DNA of 64,000 nt. Origin: Corynebacterium sp. HMSC074A01. Lineage in GTDB: Bacteria > Actinomycetota > Actinomycetes > Mycobacteriales > Mycobacteriaceae. The position numbers and the translations under genes were made by a program. This document shows, piece after piece, positions 35,458 to 45,469 of the stretch (within the stretch, counting starts at the first letter, position 1; each line of letters starts with the position of its first letter). A model generated the notes under the pieces. That model saw only the letters and a program-made list of their open reading frames with translations, ran no database searches and was not told where the DNA came from. The stretch spans positions 1,972-65,971 of the forward strand of contig NZ_KV825601.1 of NCBI RefSeq assembly GCF_001831515.1, written 5' to 3'.

Positions 35458-37421
35458 CGCTTCACCACCACGCCATTGACCTGCTCCAGGGTGCCGTGCT
35501 GGAAGTCAATGGTGAGACCGCCCGCGCGGATGTCCTTCATGTCGCTGACCGGCCAGCCCAGCTCGCCCTGCTCGTAACCGCGCTTGCCCCACTCGTCGAA
35601 GATGTCGCCGTAGTAGATCACGTGCGCGCCGGTGCCAGCGGAGAAGTAGATGTTGCCCTTCTCAAACGGCTGGAAGAAGCCGCCCTTGATGGCAATCTCG
35701 CCACCGGTCGGGTAGCCCAGCGCCGAGGTAGCGGTGCCCAGCTCCCCGTACTTCTTGCCAATCGCGCCGTGCACGATGTGGTGCGAGCCGTCCGGGTTGC
35801 GGGTGAGGTAGCCGCCCTGGAACTGCTGGACGTAGCCGTTGCCCACCTTGGTGGCCTCCGCGACCGGGTACTTCAGGTCACCGGTCTCGTAGCCGTTCTT
35901 GCCCCAGGCCTTGAACATGTCGCCCGGGATGGCGTAGGCACCCGTGTCCGCGGTCCAGTAGATGGAGCCGTGCTCGAAGTGCACGAAGCGGCCCTTGCCG
36001 TCCGGCGCGGTGATCTCACCCGTGGTGGGGAAGCCGAGCCAGCCCTGGGCACCGCCCAGGCCGGAGTACTTGGCCAGGATCGCACCGAAGAGCGCGTGCG
36101 CGCCGGTGTCCGGCGACCAGAAGGCGGTGCCGCCGCGGAAGTCCTGAGCCTTACCCTTCTTGTCCTTGCCCGCGTCGTACTCGTTGTTCACACACGTGCC
36201 GATGACGCCCGACTTGGTCACCTCAGCGATCGCGCCGACCGGGGTGCAGTCCGCGCCGCGATCCGCCTCAGCCACCTCGAGCGAGTTGGCGATGTACGGC
36301 CACGCCTGCGTCATCTCGAACTGCCAGTACTCCCAGGAGTGCACGCCCGAGGGGCGGAACTTCACAATCGGCTTGATGTTGGTGCGGCTCGCGTAGTCCA
36401 CGAAGGTCTGGGTGGACAGGCGAGAGATGACCTCCAGGCCCACACCAGCCGGGTTTGCAGCACCCTTGGCCACCGACTCCGGCTTGCCAAAGTCGTCGCG
36501 GCCCGAGCCGGAGGAGACATAAACGGTCATGCCCTCCAGGTTCTCAATGCCCAGCTTCGGGTCGTGGTCGATCCAGTCCTGCGAGCCCAGCGGGCCCCAC
36601 ATCGCCTCGGCGTCGTAGCCACCCGCGTCCAGCTGTGCCGCCTTGATCGCGGTCGGCATGCCAGTAGTGGTGGTGTCCAGGTAGCCGGAGAACGAGCCGA
36701 CAAAGTTGAACAGGTGCGGGTTGCGCTCCGCCAGGTTGACCGCGGCGGTGCCACCCATAGAGATGCCGGTCAGCGCGCGCTTGCCGTTGGAGCGGAAGCG
36801 GTTGTGCAGAATCGGCACGAGCTCCTTGGTCAGGAAGGTCTCCCACTTGTAGTGCTTGCCGTTGTTCGGGCGCTGCCAATCCGAGTAGAAGGAGGACTCG
36901 CCGCCCACCGGCAGGATCACGTTGACGTTCTTGTCCGCGTAGAACTGCTCGATGTTGGTCTCGATGGTCCAGCCGTTCTCGTCGTCGCGGGCACGCAGAC
37001 CGTCAAGCGCCCACACCTCCGGGAACTTCGCCTCGGGGTTGGAGTGCCAGTCGCGGGCCAGGAGGATCTGCACCTGCACCAGCTCATCCGGCATCGCGGC
37101 GGACTTGATAAAGACGGCGACGCGGCGGTTGGTCAGCCACTCGATGCGGTCCACGCTCACGCCATCGGGCAGGCCCGGGATCTCCGGGTGCTCATCCACC
37201 TCGATCGGGGTGCGCTTCGGCGGATCCTTCGGACGGATCGCGTCCGACAGGCCGCGGGAATCGCCGAAGGTGCTGCTACCGCTGCTGCCGCTGCTGCTCA
37301 GCTGTGCTTGCGCCTGCGGTGCGACGGCGGGGAGCGTCGATGCGATCATGAGCATCGCGGTCGGCACTGCCGCCGCGCGGGCGGCACGCTGCCACATCTT
37401 GGGGGAACGGTGTTCGCGCAT
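35454..37421 (-). CDS. cop1: Trehalose O-mycolyltransferase with LGFP repeats (Cop1/CmtA/PS1 type)
   Basis: 655 aa from ATG 37421 ([10 protein letters not shown]), preceded by GGACACC; longer readings contain no signal-peptide logic. A signal peptide is cleaved after APQAQA (about 39). The antigen-85 esterase domain (about 75-390) has the nucleophile Ser 221 in GISMGG and the late SGVHSWEYW His. The C-terminal region (about 420-650) carries at least four LGFP repeats (for example [20 protein letters not shown]), which bind the cell wall. It moves mycoloyl groups between trehalose and arabinogalactan. Length and layout match C. glutamicum Cop1 (657 aa). Confidence 0.95.
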   Translation of the reverse strand: MREHRSPKMWQRAARAAAVPTAMLMIASTLPAVAPQAQAQLSSSGSSGSSTFGDSRGLSDAIRPKDPPKRTPIEVDEHPEIPGLPDGVSVDRIEWLTNRRVAVFIKSAAMPDELVQVQILLARDWHSNPEAKFPEVWALDGLRARDDENGWTIETNIEQFYADKNVNVILPVGGESSFYSDWQRPNNGKHYKWETFLTKELVPILHNRFRSNGKRALTGISMGGTAAVNLAERNPHLFNFVGSFSGYLDTTTTGMPTAIKAAQLDAGGYDAEAMWGPLGSQDWIDHDPKLGIENLEGMTVYVSSGSGRDDFGKPESVAKGAANPAGVGLEVISRLSTQTFVDYASRTNIKPIVKFRPSGVHSWEYWQFEMTQAWPYIANSLEVAEADRGADCTPVGAIAEVTKSGVIGTCVNNEYDAGKDKKGKAQDFRGGTAFWSPDTGAHALFGAILAKYSGLGGAQGWLGFPTTGEITAPDGKGRFVHFEHGSIYWTADTGAYAIPGDMFKAWGKNGYETGDLKYPVAEATKVGNGYVQQFQGGYLTRNPDGSHHIVHGAIGKKYGELGTATSALGYPTGGEIAIKGGFFQPFEKGNIYFSAGTGAHVIYYGDIFDEWGKRGYEQGELGWPVSDMKDIRAGGLTIDFQHGTLEQVNGVVVKR

Positions 37422-37620
37422 GAAGGTGTCCTGCCTCATCTTAAAAACGGTCATGTGAGCATCGCGCCGCCCGCTCGGCCAGTCCGGGGGTTCCCCTCCC
37501 CCGGCATAAGCCAGTTCGGCGACGCTGCAATAACCCAAAGGTTAAGTTTCACTTGAGACTTTACACGGTGACACGCCGGGAACTTCCGGGACATTTGTTT
37601 TTACGCCTACACACGCAAAA

Positions 37621-37653
37621 GACCCCGCCCCCGCGGCAGGCGGGAACGGGGCT
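37621..37653 (-). terminator. Terminator of the second mycolyltransferase gene
   Basis: Read on the minus strand, CCCCG..CCCGCC pairs with GGGGGCGGGG around a TGCCGC loop and is followed by TCTTTTG. It lies 19 bp past the stop at 37672. Confidence 0.75.
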
Positions 37654-37671
37654 GACAGAAAGTGCTGCAGA

Positions 37672-38682
37672 CTACCAGGCGTTCATCACATTCAGGATGC
37701 GCGGCTTGGTTGCCACCAGCTGGGAGCCGAACTGGTCCCAGTTGTGCAGACCGGTCGGCGTGAACACGGCCGTGTGCTTCACACCGGTCACGTTCGCCTT
37801 CGCGCTCCACAGGCGCGTAGTGAAGCTGGCGACCTGCTCGAGCGCGATACCGGCGGCGCGGTGCTCCGGCTTGTACTTCGCATCAGCCGGGCCAGGCGTA
37901 CCGCTACCCGCGGAGACGTAGACGTCGCGCCCGCGCAGGTTGCCCATGTTCAGGAACGGGTCGTTCTCGTAACGACGCGGGTTGAAGATGGAGCCCCACA
38001 TCGCGTTGAGGTTGTACAGGCCGCCGTCGAGAAGCGCGATGCGCAGGGCGGTCTGCCCACCCGGGATCGTGGTGGTGAGGTACCCGGAGAACGACAGGGT
38101 CTGGCGGAACTGCTGCGGGTGCAGCGCAGCCAGGTTGATCGCGGCGGTGCCACCCATGGACAGGCCCACGATCGAGTTATTGGTGGGCGAGACGCCGAAG
38201 TGGCGCTGCAGGTAGGCCGGCAGCTCCTTCGACAGGAAGGTGTCCCACTTGTAGGTCACCGGGTGGTTGAAGTCGTACGTGGCCGGCGCGTTCCAGTCCG
38301 TGTAGAAGGAGGACTGGCCGCCCACCGGCATGACCAGCGTGATGTTGTTGTCCTTGAACAGGCGAGCCGCGTTGACGTCATTGACCCAGGCGTTGGTGCG
38401 CTCGGTGGCGCGCAGGCCGTCGAGCAGGTACAGGCCAGCGTTGCCGCCGCGCTGGGCGGGCTGGATCTGCACAGTGATGTGGCGGCCCATCGCGGGCGAC
38501 CACACGGTGCATCGCTGCACCCAGTACTTCACCCGATCCCACTCGCAGTGGCCGGTGGAATCCGGGCGCAACCAGTCACGGTTGCCTGCCTGCGCCTGCG
38601 GTGCCGCGACCACCGTGGTGATCGCGGTGAGCAGCGCCATGAGCAGCGCGAGCAGGCTCCGCTTCGTTTTGGATGCGGACAT
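37672..38682 (-). CDS. Trehalose O-mycolyltransferase (antigen 85-like, no LGFP)
   Basis: 336 aa, ATG 38682 with GGGAGAG upstream. Signal peptide (LLALLMALLTAITTVVAAPQAQA) cut at about residue 32, then a single esterase domain: nucleophile Ser 175 in GLSMGG, LFKDNNITLVMPVGGQSSFY, and a late TGLHNWDQFG carrying the catalytic His. Without the LGFP tail it resembles the CmtB group. It transfers mycolate between trehalose molecules or to the wall. Own terminator and a separate upstream region imply independent transcription from cop1, although they are adjacent paralogues. Confidence 0.93.
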   Translation of the reverse strand: MSASKTKRSLLALLMALLTAITTVVAAPQAQAGNRDWLRPDSTGHCEWDRVKYWVQRCTVWSPAMGRHITVQIQPAQRGGNAGLYLLDGLRATERTNAWVNDVNAARLFKDNNITLVMPVGGQSSFYTDWNAPATYDFNHPVTYKWDTFLSKELPAYLQRHFGVSPTNNSIVGLSMGGTAAINLAALHPQQFRQTLSFSGYLTTTIPGGQTALRIALLDGGLYNLNAMWGSIFNPRRYENDPFLNMGNLRGRDVYVSAGSGTPGPADAKYKPEHRAAGIALEQVASFTTRLWSAKANVTGVKHTAVFTPTGLHNWDQFGSQLVATKPRILNVMNAW

Positions 38683-38757
38683 GACTCTCCCAACGTCGAT
38701 GTTGATTCTCAGCTTTTGGTTACAGCAACGTTACCAAGTCGAGATGGGAAGGGCCAT

Positions 38758-40575
38758 TTAATTGCGCGGCCAGGCGATCTGTGTGCCCGAAAGCCCAGGG
38801 TCTTCGCCCTTTTCGATCGCTTTCAGCGTGTCGTCATCAAGGTAGACCGATGGATCCGCATCCAACTGAAGCGAGCGACCGTCTCCCAGCGAATATTTCA
38901 CATTCTCCCAGAAACGGTGGCGGCTCATCGGCTCGCGCGAGCTAGCAAGCAGTGCCGAGATCTCCTCGGAGCGCAGCGCGGCGCGCGCCTGCCGCGCCTC
39001 TTCACGGTCCACGCCCTTGGGCATCGAGTCGATCTTGGTAGCCGAGTCAGCCACCTGCCACTCCAGGTGCAGGTACTTATCGTGCCCGATGCGCCCCTCC
39101 GGGTCGCGCGGCATGCGGCCTGCCAGCGGAGTCGCTAGGCCGACGGTGTCCAGCACGCGCATCTCCAGCGGCGCGTTCATGCTCGTCATGCCTAAGTTGG
39201 TCAAGTACGCGGTCATCGGCAGATCAGCCAAGTCGCTGCCCGCAAGCTCGTCCGCATCCATTCGCGGGCGCCAGTACCAGTTGAAGCGCTCCGGGTCTTT
39301 TTCCACCAGGGCAATGTTGAGCTGGCCGGCGTTGTGCTCCATGCCGGACTCAACCGTGGGGACCCAGTTCTGCATGAGCTTGGAGCCCAAGAAATCCGTG
39401 GCATAGAGCGGCGGGTCGGCCGGGCTGTTGCCGGTGGCGTAGGACCAGAACTCGCGCTCGTCGACAATATTGAGCTCTTTTTCGCCGCGATCATAGGCAA
39501 ACCAGTCGATGGGGTGCGCGCGTACGACGGTCACCGTCGCCCACACCACGATCGCCGTGGCCACCGCGGCCGTGACCCGGGTAAAGGGAATCGCCATCAC
39601 GGGCAGCAGTAGCGCGAACAGCGGGAAGAGCCACATCCGCCCGTGCATGAAATCGCCGCCCACGCGCAGCACGTACAGGATGTGCACGAGCGCGCAGCCG
39701 CTAGTCAAAAGGACGATGGCCAGCCTGCGTCCCCGCTCCTGTCGCAGCAGCCACACCGCTACCGCAGCCACGGCGATGACCGGCAGCCACAGCCAGTAGT
39801 AGCCAACAAAGTCCACAAAGTAGTTCCAGCCGCGGGCCCACTCGGAATCCGAGGCAGACTTGGCCACCGCGGTGTGCGGGGTGAGCAACCCGTAGTAGCC
39901 CATGCGGAAAATTTGGTAAGCGGCGGGCACGGGCAGCGCCGCCCCGAGAATCCCCAGCGTCTTCTTCGGGCTGTACGCCAGCAGGACGATGCCGGTGACC
40001 CCGCCGTAGAGCGCCAGCTCCGGGCGCACCAGCCAAGACAACCCGCACCAAAACGCCAGCCAGTAGCCGGGGATCGGCTTCGCCCGCTTGCCCTGCGGGC
40101 TGGCCCAGTGCACCAGCAGCACCCACCACACCGCGATCCAGCTTAAGCTTAAGCCCCACTCCAGGCCGGAGGTGGCGAAGTCGCGGGCGGGCGGAAGCGC
40201 GAGATAGACGATGATGCCGAAGGGGATAACGGGCGCGACCTGCTGTACCTGCCAGAACTTGCCCGCCCCGTAGGTGGCGCACACGGCGGCGACAACCGTG
40301 CAGGCGAGCGCAAGCCACATCGCCACGCTCTCCAGCCGGGCTCCGGTAAGCCAGCCGAAGGCAGCAATCAGGTACTGCCACAGCGTGGAGGTATTCGCTT
40401 CGACCCGCTCGCCGACGTTAAAAACTGGTCCGTTGCCGGCAAGCAGGTTGCGCACCGTACGCAGCACGATGAGCCCGTCGTCGGACATCCAGCGCCGGGT
40501 GTAGCCACCCCAAAACGCGAAGATGCCCGCAATTGCCGCTGCGACGAGCAGGGAAAGGCGGGCCTGTTTATTCAT
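38758..40575 (-). CDS. aftB: Arabinofuranosyltransferase AftB
   Basis: 605 aa from ATG 40575 (MNKQARLSLL). GT-C fold: the first loop carries the Asp-Asp pair (D32-D33 in RRWMSDDGLIV), about nine to ten helices run to residue 370, and a soluble extracytoplasmic C-terminal domain follows. AftB adds the terminal beta-(1->2) arabinofuranose of arabinogalactan from decaprenyl-phosphoryl-arabinose. The gene order aftB-ubiA-PAP2-glfT2 matches Rv3805c-Rv3808c. Confidence 0.93.
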   Translation of the reverse strand: MNKQARLSLLVAAAIAGIFAFWGGYTRRWMSDDGLIVLRTVRNLLAGNGPVFNVGERVEANTSTLWQYLIAAFGWLTGARLESVAMWLALACTVVAAVCATYGAGKFWQVQQVAPVIPFGIIVYLALPPARDFATSGLEWGLSLSWIAVWWVLLVHWASPQGKRAKPIPGYWLAFWCGLSWLVRPELALYGGVTGIVLLAYSPKKTLGILGAALPVPAAYQIFRMGYYGLLTPHTAVAKSASDSEWARGWNYFVDFVGYYWLWLPVIAVAAVAVWLLRQERGRRLAIVLLTSGCALVHILYVLRVGGDFMHGRMWLFPLFALLLPVMAIPFTRVTAAVATAIVVWATVTVVRAHPIDWFAYDRGEKELNIVDEREFWSYATGNSPADPPLYATDFLGSKLMQNWVPTVESGMEHNAGQLNIALVEKDPERFNWYWRPRMDADELAGSDLADLPMTAYLTNLGMTSMNAPLEMRVLDTVGLATPLAGRMPRDPEGRIGHDKYLHLEWQVADSATKIDSMPKGVDREEARQARAALRSEEISALLASSREPMSRHRFWENVKYSLGDGRSLQLDADPSVYLDDDTLKAIEKGEDPGLSGTQIAWPRN

Positions 40576-40588
40576 TCCAGCGATACTA

Positions 40589-41587
40589 CTAAGCCAGCGC
40601 TGGAATGACGTAAACAGCCATGACGATGCACAGGATCCACGCGAGCGCGAGCAGCTGCAGCACGCGGTCCTCCAGCGCGATCTCGTCCGGCGCGCCACCC
40701 TGGCCGCCGTCGACTTCCGCAGCGTAGCGCAGGATAGCGATGACGAAGGGCACCATGGAAATCTGGTACCAGATCGCGGCCGGGCCGTCGGTGGCATTCG
40801 AGAGCTGGAAGCCCCACAGCGCGTAGCTCATCACCACGGCCGTGGCCGAAAGGGTCCAGACAAAGCGCAGGTAAGTAGCGGTGTAGCCCTCCAGCGCCTT
40901 GCGGATCTTCGCGCCAGTTTCCTGTGCCAGCAGCATCTCGGCGTAGCGCTTACCCGAGGCCATAAACAGCGAGCCGAAGGCCGCGACCAGCAGGAACCAC
41001 TGCGACAGATCGATGTTGGCGGCCACGCCGCCGGCCATGGTGCGCAGCATGAAGCCAGACGACACCAGCGCGATATCGATCACCGGGATGTGCTTCCAGC
41101 CGAAGCAGTACCCCAGCTGCAGGGCGATGTAGATGCCGATGACCAGGGCGAGCGCCGGGCCGTCGGTGGCAAGGAAGGACAGGCCAATCGCACCGACGAT
41201 GAGCGCCACCGCCATGCCGAAGGCCAGCTTGATCGGCAGCATGCCCGAGGCGATCGGGCGGAAACGCTTCGTGGGATGCTCCCGGTCGGACTCCACATCC
41301 AGGGCGTCGTTGACCAGGTAGATGGAGGACGCACCGAGGCAGAAGACGATGAAGGCGAGCGCGACGTCGAGAAGCGTCTGGCCATTAAAGTTACCGGCGG
41401 CGAGCGGCGCGGCGAGCACCAGGACGTTCTTGACCCACTGCTTCGGCCGCAGGCCCTTGATCATCGCATCCGGCAGGTTCTTCGGGGGCTGGCGCTTCGT
41501 GCTGATATCCACCCCGGAGGTGTGCGGCTCCGGCTTAAACAGCGGCTCGTCGTACACCTTATCTGTGCCCTGCTGGCTCTCGGTCAT
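40589..41587 (-). CDS. ubiA: Decaprenyl-phosphate phosphoribosyltransferase (UbiA family)
   Basis: 332 aa. UbiA prenyltransferase fold with eight to nine helices, the Asp-rich motif NDALDVESDREHPTKRFRP, and the second acidic motif in the later FGWKHIPVIDIALVSSGFM loop. It makes decaprenyl-phosphoryl-5-phosphoribose, the committed step to the arabinose donor used by AftB and AftD. The start overlaps the PAP2 stop by ATGA. Confidence 0.95.
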   Translation of the reverse strand: MTESQQGTDKVYDEPLFKPEPHTSGVDISTKRQPPKNLPDAMIKGLRPKQWVKNVLVLAAPLAAGNFNGQTLLDVALAFIVFCLGASSIYLVNDALDVESDREHPTKRFRPIASGMLPIKLAFGMAVALIVGAIGLSFLATDGPALALVIGIYIALQLGYCFGWKHIPVIDIALVSSGFMLRTMAGGVAANIDLSQWFLLVAAFGSLFMASGKRYAEMLLAQETGAKIRKALEGYTATYLRFVWTLSATAVVMSYALWGFQLSNATDGPAAIWYQISMVPFVIAILRYAAEVDGGQGGAPDEIALEDRVLQLLALAWILCIVMAVYVIPALA

Positions 41588-42111
41588 CGAGTTTTCCTTT
41601 CCGCCTCAACTACAACCCTGGCCACTACCGCACCAAGCGCGGCACCCGCCAGCGTGTCCGTAGGGTAATGCACCCCGAGCACGTTACGCGAACACATCAT
41701 CACCGGCACGAGCAGCCACGGCCACTTCTTCCCCGTAATATCCGCCAGGTGCACCGCCGCCGCGGCCGTGTTCGTGGCGTGCGAGGAGGGGAAGGACAGC
41801 TGCGAGGGTGTCTTCACGCCGATCTTGATACCGGCGTCATGCGGGCGCGGCCTGCGCACGATGCGCTTGAGCACCACGCTCGCCGCGTGCGCGCAGAAGG
41901 TGCCCACGCCGAGCGCGAGCCACTTGCGCCGATTTTTGCTTGTCGACGCCGCGCCCACCGCCGCAACACCCATCCAGCCCAAGTCATGCTCGCCGAAGTG
42001 GCTCAGCGTACGGGCCGCCTTGACGGTGGCCGGGGCGTAGACGCGGTTCTGCAGGGCGATCAGTGCTTTCGCCTCGCGGGTATCGAGTGCTGGAAAAGGA
42101 CTACTGGGCAT
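41584..42111 (-). CDS. PAP2 superfamily phosphatase (Rv3807c-like)
   Basis: 175 aa. PAP2 motifs are present: KRIVRRPRPH, then SFPSSHATN and the later SRNVLGVHYPTD carrying the catalytic His. In mycobacteria Rv3807c is proposed to remove the 5-phosphate from decaprenyl-phosphoryl-5-phosphoribose made by UbiA. Overlaps: 11 bp with glfT2 and 4 bp with ubiA, so it is translationally coupled in the operon. Confidence 0.92.
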   Translation of the reverse strand: MPSSPFPALDTREAKALIALQNRVYAPATVKAARTLSHFGEHDLGWMGVAAVGAASTSKNRRKWLALGVGTFCAHAASVVLKRIVRRPRPHDAGIKIGVKTPSQLSFPSSHATNTAAAAVHLADITGKKWPWLLVPVMMCSRNVLGVHYPTDTLAGAALGAVVARVVVEAERKTR

Positions 42112-44047
42112 CGAAAATCTTCCCCCACTCCTCGTGGCTGGTCAGACGCGGCAGCGCCGCGCGGTATTCCTTCTGCAGCTCAGGCCAGCGCTGCTTGATC
42201 TCCGCCTGCAGCTCCTTCGTCTGCTTCAGCAGGGCGTCGCTGGTTGCTTTGTCGCGCTTACGGAAGGCCACGCCAGTGCCACCCGCGGTAGAGACGGTGG
42301 CCGAATCGACGCGCGCCAGCGTGTACCAGCGGGCTTCTTCTGCAGTGAGGTTGAGCTGCGGGGCGTCCCAATGCGCGCGGTCCTCGGCGCGCAGCTGGTG
42401 GCGCAGTGCCTTGAACGCCCACGGCAGTTTCTTCACCTTGGCCAGTCGCCCACCAATGTTCTTGGTCGGCACGCCCGGCGCGCCGGTGGGCGCGGGCAGC
42501 TCGGAGGCGGAAGCGACGACCTTGGCGTCCGGGTACTGCTGGCGGACCTTCTGGATGCGCGGCAGGGAGGACTCCAGGACGTCGAAAAGCTGGTCGGGGC
42601 CCTTGAGGAAGTCCTTCATCGCCTCGACCTGAATGGCCATGGTGGAGTACTCCATGCACATGATGTGCTTGTAGGTGGACTTCAGCATGTTGCGCAGGAT
42701 GCCGTCGGCGGCGTCCGGGCCGTACATCGCGGCGACGATGAGGCGGTTGCGCAGGTGGAAGTACGCCTGCCAATCAATCGCGTCATCCTTATCTGCCCAG
42801 GCCATGTGCCAGATCGCCACGCCCGGCCACGTCACCGTGGGGTAGCCGGCCTCCTTGGCGCGCAGTGCGTACTCGGTGTCGTCCCACTTGATAAACAGCG
42901 GCAGCGGCAGGCCGAGCTGCTCGGCCACGGCGCGGGGGAAGAGGTTCATCCACCAGCCGTTGTAGTCCACATCGATGCGGCGGTGCAGCGCGCGCGAAGT
43001 GGTCTTGCGCGGGTCCAGTTCCTCCTGCTCGGTGCCGACGTAGCCGAGTGGGTACTTGGAAAAGTCGTGGTCGTAGACCGCGTGCTCGGCCGCGCCCCAC
43101 ATGAAGGTGGCGCGGTCCACGGCTTCGCCGGTCGTGCGCAGCTGCGCGCGGTCCTGCAGGTTGAGCATCTGGCCACCGACCAGGATCGGGGTGCGCGCAT
43201 AGCGGGCTGCCTGTACTGCGCGGAGGATGGAGTCAGGCTCGATCGCAATGTCGTCGTCCATGTAGAGGATGTACGGGGCGTCCGTATTATTCAGCCCCTC
43301 GTACATGATGCGGCTGTAGCCGCCCGAGCCGCCCAGGTTGCCCTGGGAGAAGATGCGCAGCTTGTCGCCGAGTGCCGCCTGCGCCTCGGCGAAGTCCGGC
43401 TCGTCCGCCGGGTGCTGGTTGCCCTGGTCCGGCATGAGCACGTGGCTGATGTGCGCTTCGACCTCCGGGTCCTCCGCCAGCGCGTGCAGTGCGTTGACCG
43501 CATCGCGGGGGCGGTTGAAGGTGGGGATGCCCACGGCGACCTGCTTGGGCTGGGGTGGCAGCGACGTGCCGTCGTGAAGCTTCTGCGCCTCCGGGGCCCG
43601 ATCGGCGCACCATGCTGCGTTCGTGATGGTGGTCTCGGTCTCCGCGGTCACGTCGAACCAGATCCAGCCGCCGTCCTCGAAGTTCTTCAGCTCCAGCGGG
43701 ATCTCCACGTGCTCGTCAGCGACCTCGACGTTCTTGACGCTGATGCGCACGCCGTCGTGCTTGGAGCGGTAGAGCGAAATGGTGGCCGCGCCCTGCACAT
43801 CCATGGCGAGCACCACCCGGTCCAGCTGGGACCAGCGACGCCAGTAGGAGGCCGGGAAGGCGTTGAAGTACGTCTCGAAGCTGACCTCCTGCCCCTCCGG
43901 CACCGTCAGGCTCGTCCGGTCGGCCCACCGCAGGCGCTGCTTATTCTGCTCCGCTTCGATCAGATAGAGCGAGCGCACGTCGTGCGGCTCCCCCTTGCGC
44001 GGCATGAGCACGCGCGCCAGCGTCTCCACGGCAATCTGCGTATCCAA
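42101..44047 (-). CDS. glfT2: Galactofuranosyltransferase GlfT2
   Basis: 648 aa, TTG start with AAGTGAGACC upstream. An N-terminal beta domain precedes a GT-A catalytic domain: VAVGIPTFNRPRDAVNALHAL (nucleotide part), the metal motif YMDDDIAIEPD, then the WDDTEYALRAKEAGYPT and VAIWHMAWADKDDAIDW region with catalytic Asp and His. GlfT2 polymerises the galactan of arabinogalactan with alternating beta-1,5 and beta-1,6 linkages. First gene of the arabinogalactan operon on the minus strand. Confidence 0.95.
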   Translation of the reverse strand: MDTQIAVETLARVLMPRKGEPHDVRSLYLIEAEQNKQRLRWADRTSLTVPEGQEVSFETYFNAFPASYWRRWSQLDRVVLAMDVQGAATISLYRSKHDGVRISVKNVEVADEHVEIPLELKNFEDGGWIWFDVTAETETTITNAAWCADRAPEAQKLHDGTSLPPQPKQVAVGIPTFNRPRDAVNALHALAEDPEVEAHISHVLMPDQGNQHPADEPDFAEAQAALGDKLRIFSQGNLGGSGGYSRIMYEGLNNTDAPYILYMDDDIAIEPDSILRAVQAARYARTPILVGGQMLNLQDRAQLRTTGEAVDRATFMWGAAEHAVYDHDFSKYPLGYVGTEQEELDPRKTTSRALHRRIDVDYNGWWMNLFPRAVAEQLGLPLPLFIKWDDTEYALRAKEAGYPTVTWPGVAIWHMAWADKDDAIDWQAYFHLRNRLIVAAMYGPDAADGILRNMLKSTYKHIMCMEYSTMAIQVEAMKDFLKGPDQLFDVLESSLPRIQKVRQQYPDAKVVASASELPAPTGAPGVPTKNIGGRLAKVKKLPWAFKALRHQLRAEDRAHWDAPQLNLTAEEARWYTLARVDSATVSTAGGTGVAFRKRDKATSDALLKQTKELQAEIKQRWPELQKEYRAALPRLTSHEEWGKIFDAQ

Positions 44048-44193
44048 GAGGTCTCACTTCCAATGTCGGTGTACTGGATGCACTTTCAAGACAGTTCCAC
44101 CCCAGCGTAATGGCTTGGAGCCCAATTGCCTCGCGCGGCTCGCGCGGCGGCGGGGTTTTCAGGCGGGAATACAGGACCGGTTGCGCAGCGCCG

Positions 44194-44230
44194 GAATAGT
44201 AACAGTAGTAAGAATAGTAAGAATAGTAAC
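44194..44230 (+). repeat. GAATAGTAA short tandem repeat
   Basis: GAATAGTAAC, GAATAGTAAG and GAATAGTAAC lie at 44194, 44212 and 44221, with AGTAGTAA between the first two. The low-complexity AT-rich block sits in the short divergent gap between glfT2 and the ATPase gene and could affect promoter spacing there. Confidence 0.6.
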
Positions 44231-44250
44231 GAGTAAAAACGAGGTGCCTC

Positions 44251-45447
44251 ATGCCACAGCTGCCGCGACGCCCCCGCAACCCGTACACCGCCACCATGGG
44301 CAAAACCCCTCCCGTTGTGGCGGGCCGCGACTCCTACGTCCAGGACTTCGCCGAGGCGCTTTACGACGGCCCCGGCACCCACGAGCGGATTTCCATCGTC
44401 ACCGGCCCGCGTGGCATTGGCAAGACCGTACTCCTCAACGAGTTCGAGGAGGCCGCACGGCAACAGTCTTGGATTGTGATCTCGGAAACCACCACCGAGC
44501 ATTTCAACGAGCGCATCCGCGACACGTTGCTCCGGAAGATGCGAGAAGCACAGCCGGATAATGCCCGGCTTGGCAGTATCAATCTCCCCTTCGGCTGGGG
44601 CGGCCTGAGCTTCGATCGTACCGCCGACCAAGCCCCGCCTCCCTCGCTGCGGTCCACGCTGGAGGAGTGCTTTGCGCTTCTAGAGCAGATGGATCAGCAG
44701 CGCGGCCAGGCACCCACCGGCATCCTCATCACGCTGGATGAGCTGCATTACGCGTATATGAGCGACATCATTGAGTTCGGCACAACAATGCAGCACATGA
44801 TCCGCGAAGACCGCGAAATCGCCGTCGCGATGGCGGGCATCCCTGGCGCAGTGAAGCCCCTGCTCGCTGCAAACGAGGGACGCAATCCGGTCACCTTCCT
44901 TCGCCGCGCGAATCGGATCGAGATGGGGCTCGTGCCGCTTGCCGACGTCGCTGACGCCCTCGAAGCTCCCGCTCGCGAAGTGGATATCGCGTGGACCCCA
45001 GAGGCGCTCGCGCTCGGTACCGAAGCGACTGGCGGCTACCCGTTTATGATCCAGCTCGTCGGGCAACACGCGTTCCGCAGCGCACACGAGGGCATTATCG
45101 ACGAATCGGCAGTGCGTGCGGGCATCGTCACCGCCCGCCGTAAGCTTGGCGAGCTCGTGCACGAGCCGTCCTTAGCTGATCTCTCCGATGTCGACCGCAC
45201 GTTCTTGACCGCCATGTCGCAAGACGACGGCCCGTCGCGTATGGCAGACATCGCCGAGCGAATGGGCGTGGATACCCAGTATGCAGGCACGTACAGGAGG
45301 CGCCTCATCGAAGCCGAGATGATCCGGCCGACCGGGCGTGGCTTTGTGGATTATGAGCTCCCCTATATCCGGGAGTATCTCCGCGACCACCCGGCGGCTG
45401 ATGCAATGGAGCAGCTGTCCTTTCCCCCAGAAAACCACAAGGCCTAG
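44251..45447 (+). CDS. AAA ATPase with C-terminal winged-helix region
   Basis: 398 aa, ATG with GAGG upstream. ORC/AAA-type ATP-binding domain: Walker A GPRGIGKTVLL (Lys 58) and Walker B ILITLDELHYA, followed by the sensor region and a C-terminal segment that looks like a winged helix (AEMIRPTGRGFVDYELP). It resembles stand-alone actinobacterial ATP-binding proteins of unknown use (regulatory or DNA-associated). It is the first gene of the block that holds the aromatic pathway, 22 bp before pcaD, but no link to that pathway is evident. Confidence 0.78.
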   Translation: MPQLPRRPRNPYTATMGKTPPVVAGRDSYVQDFAEALYDGPGTHERISIVTGPRGIGKTVLLNEFEEAARQQSWIVISETTTEHFNERIRDTLLRKMREAQPDNARLGSINLPFGWGGLSFDRTADQAPPPSLRSTLEECFALLEQMDQQRGQAPTGILITLDELHYAYMSDIIEFGTTMQHMIREDREIAVAMAGIPGAVKPLLAANEGRNPVTFLRRANRIEMGLVPLADVADALEAPAREVDIAWTPEALALGTEATGGYPFMIQLVGQHAFRSAHEGIIDESAVRAGIVTARRKLGELVHEPSLADLSDVDRTFLTAMSQDDGPSRMADIAERMGVDTQYAGTYRRRLIEAEMIRPTGRGFVDYELPYIREYLRDHPAADAMEQLSFPPENHKA

Positions 45448-45469
45448 CGCTGCCCACTAGACTGTCCGC

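Noticed and set aside
42134-44110. 658-codon + strand frame opposite glfT2
   Set aside because: Shadow of GlfT2; composition not protein-like.
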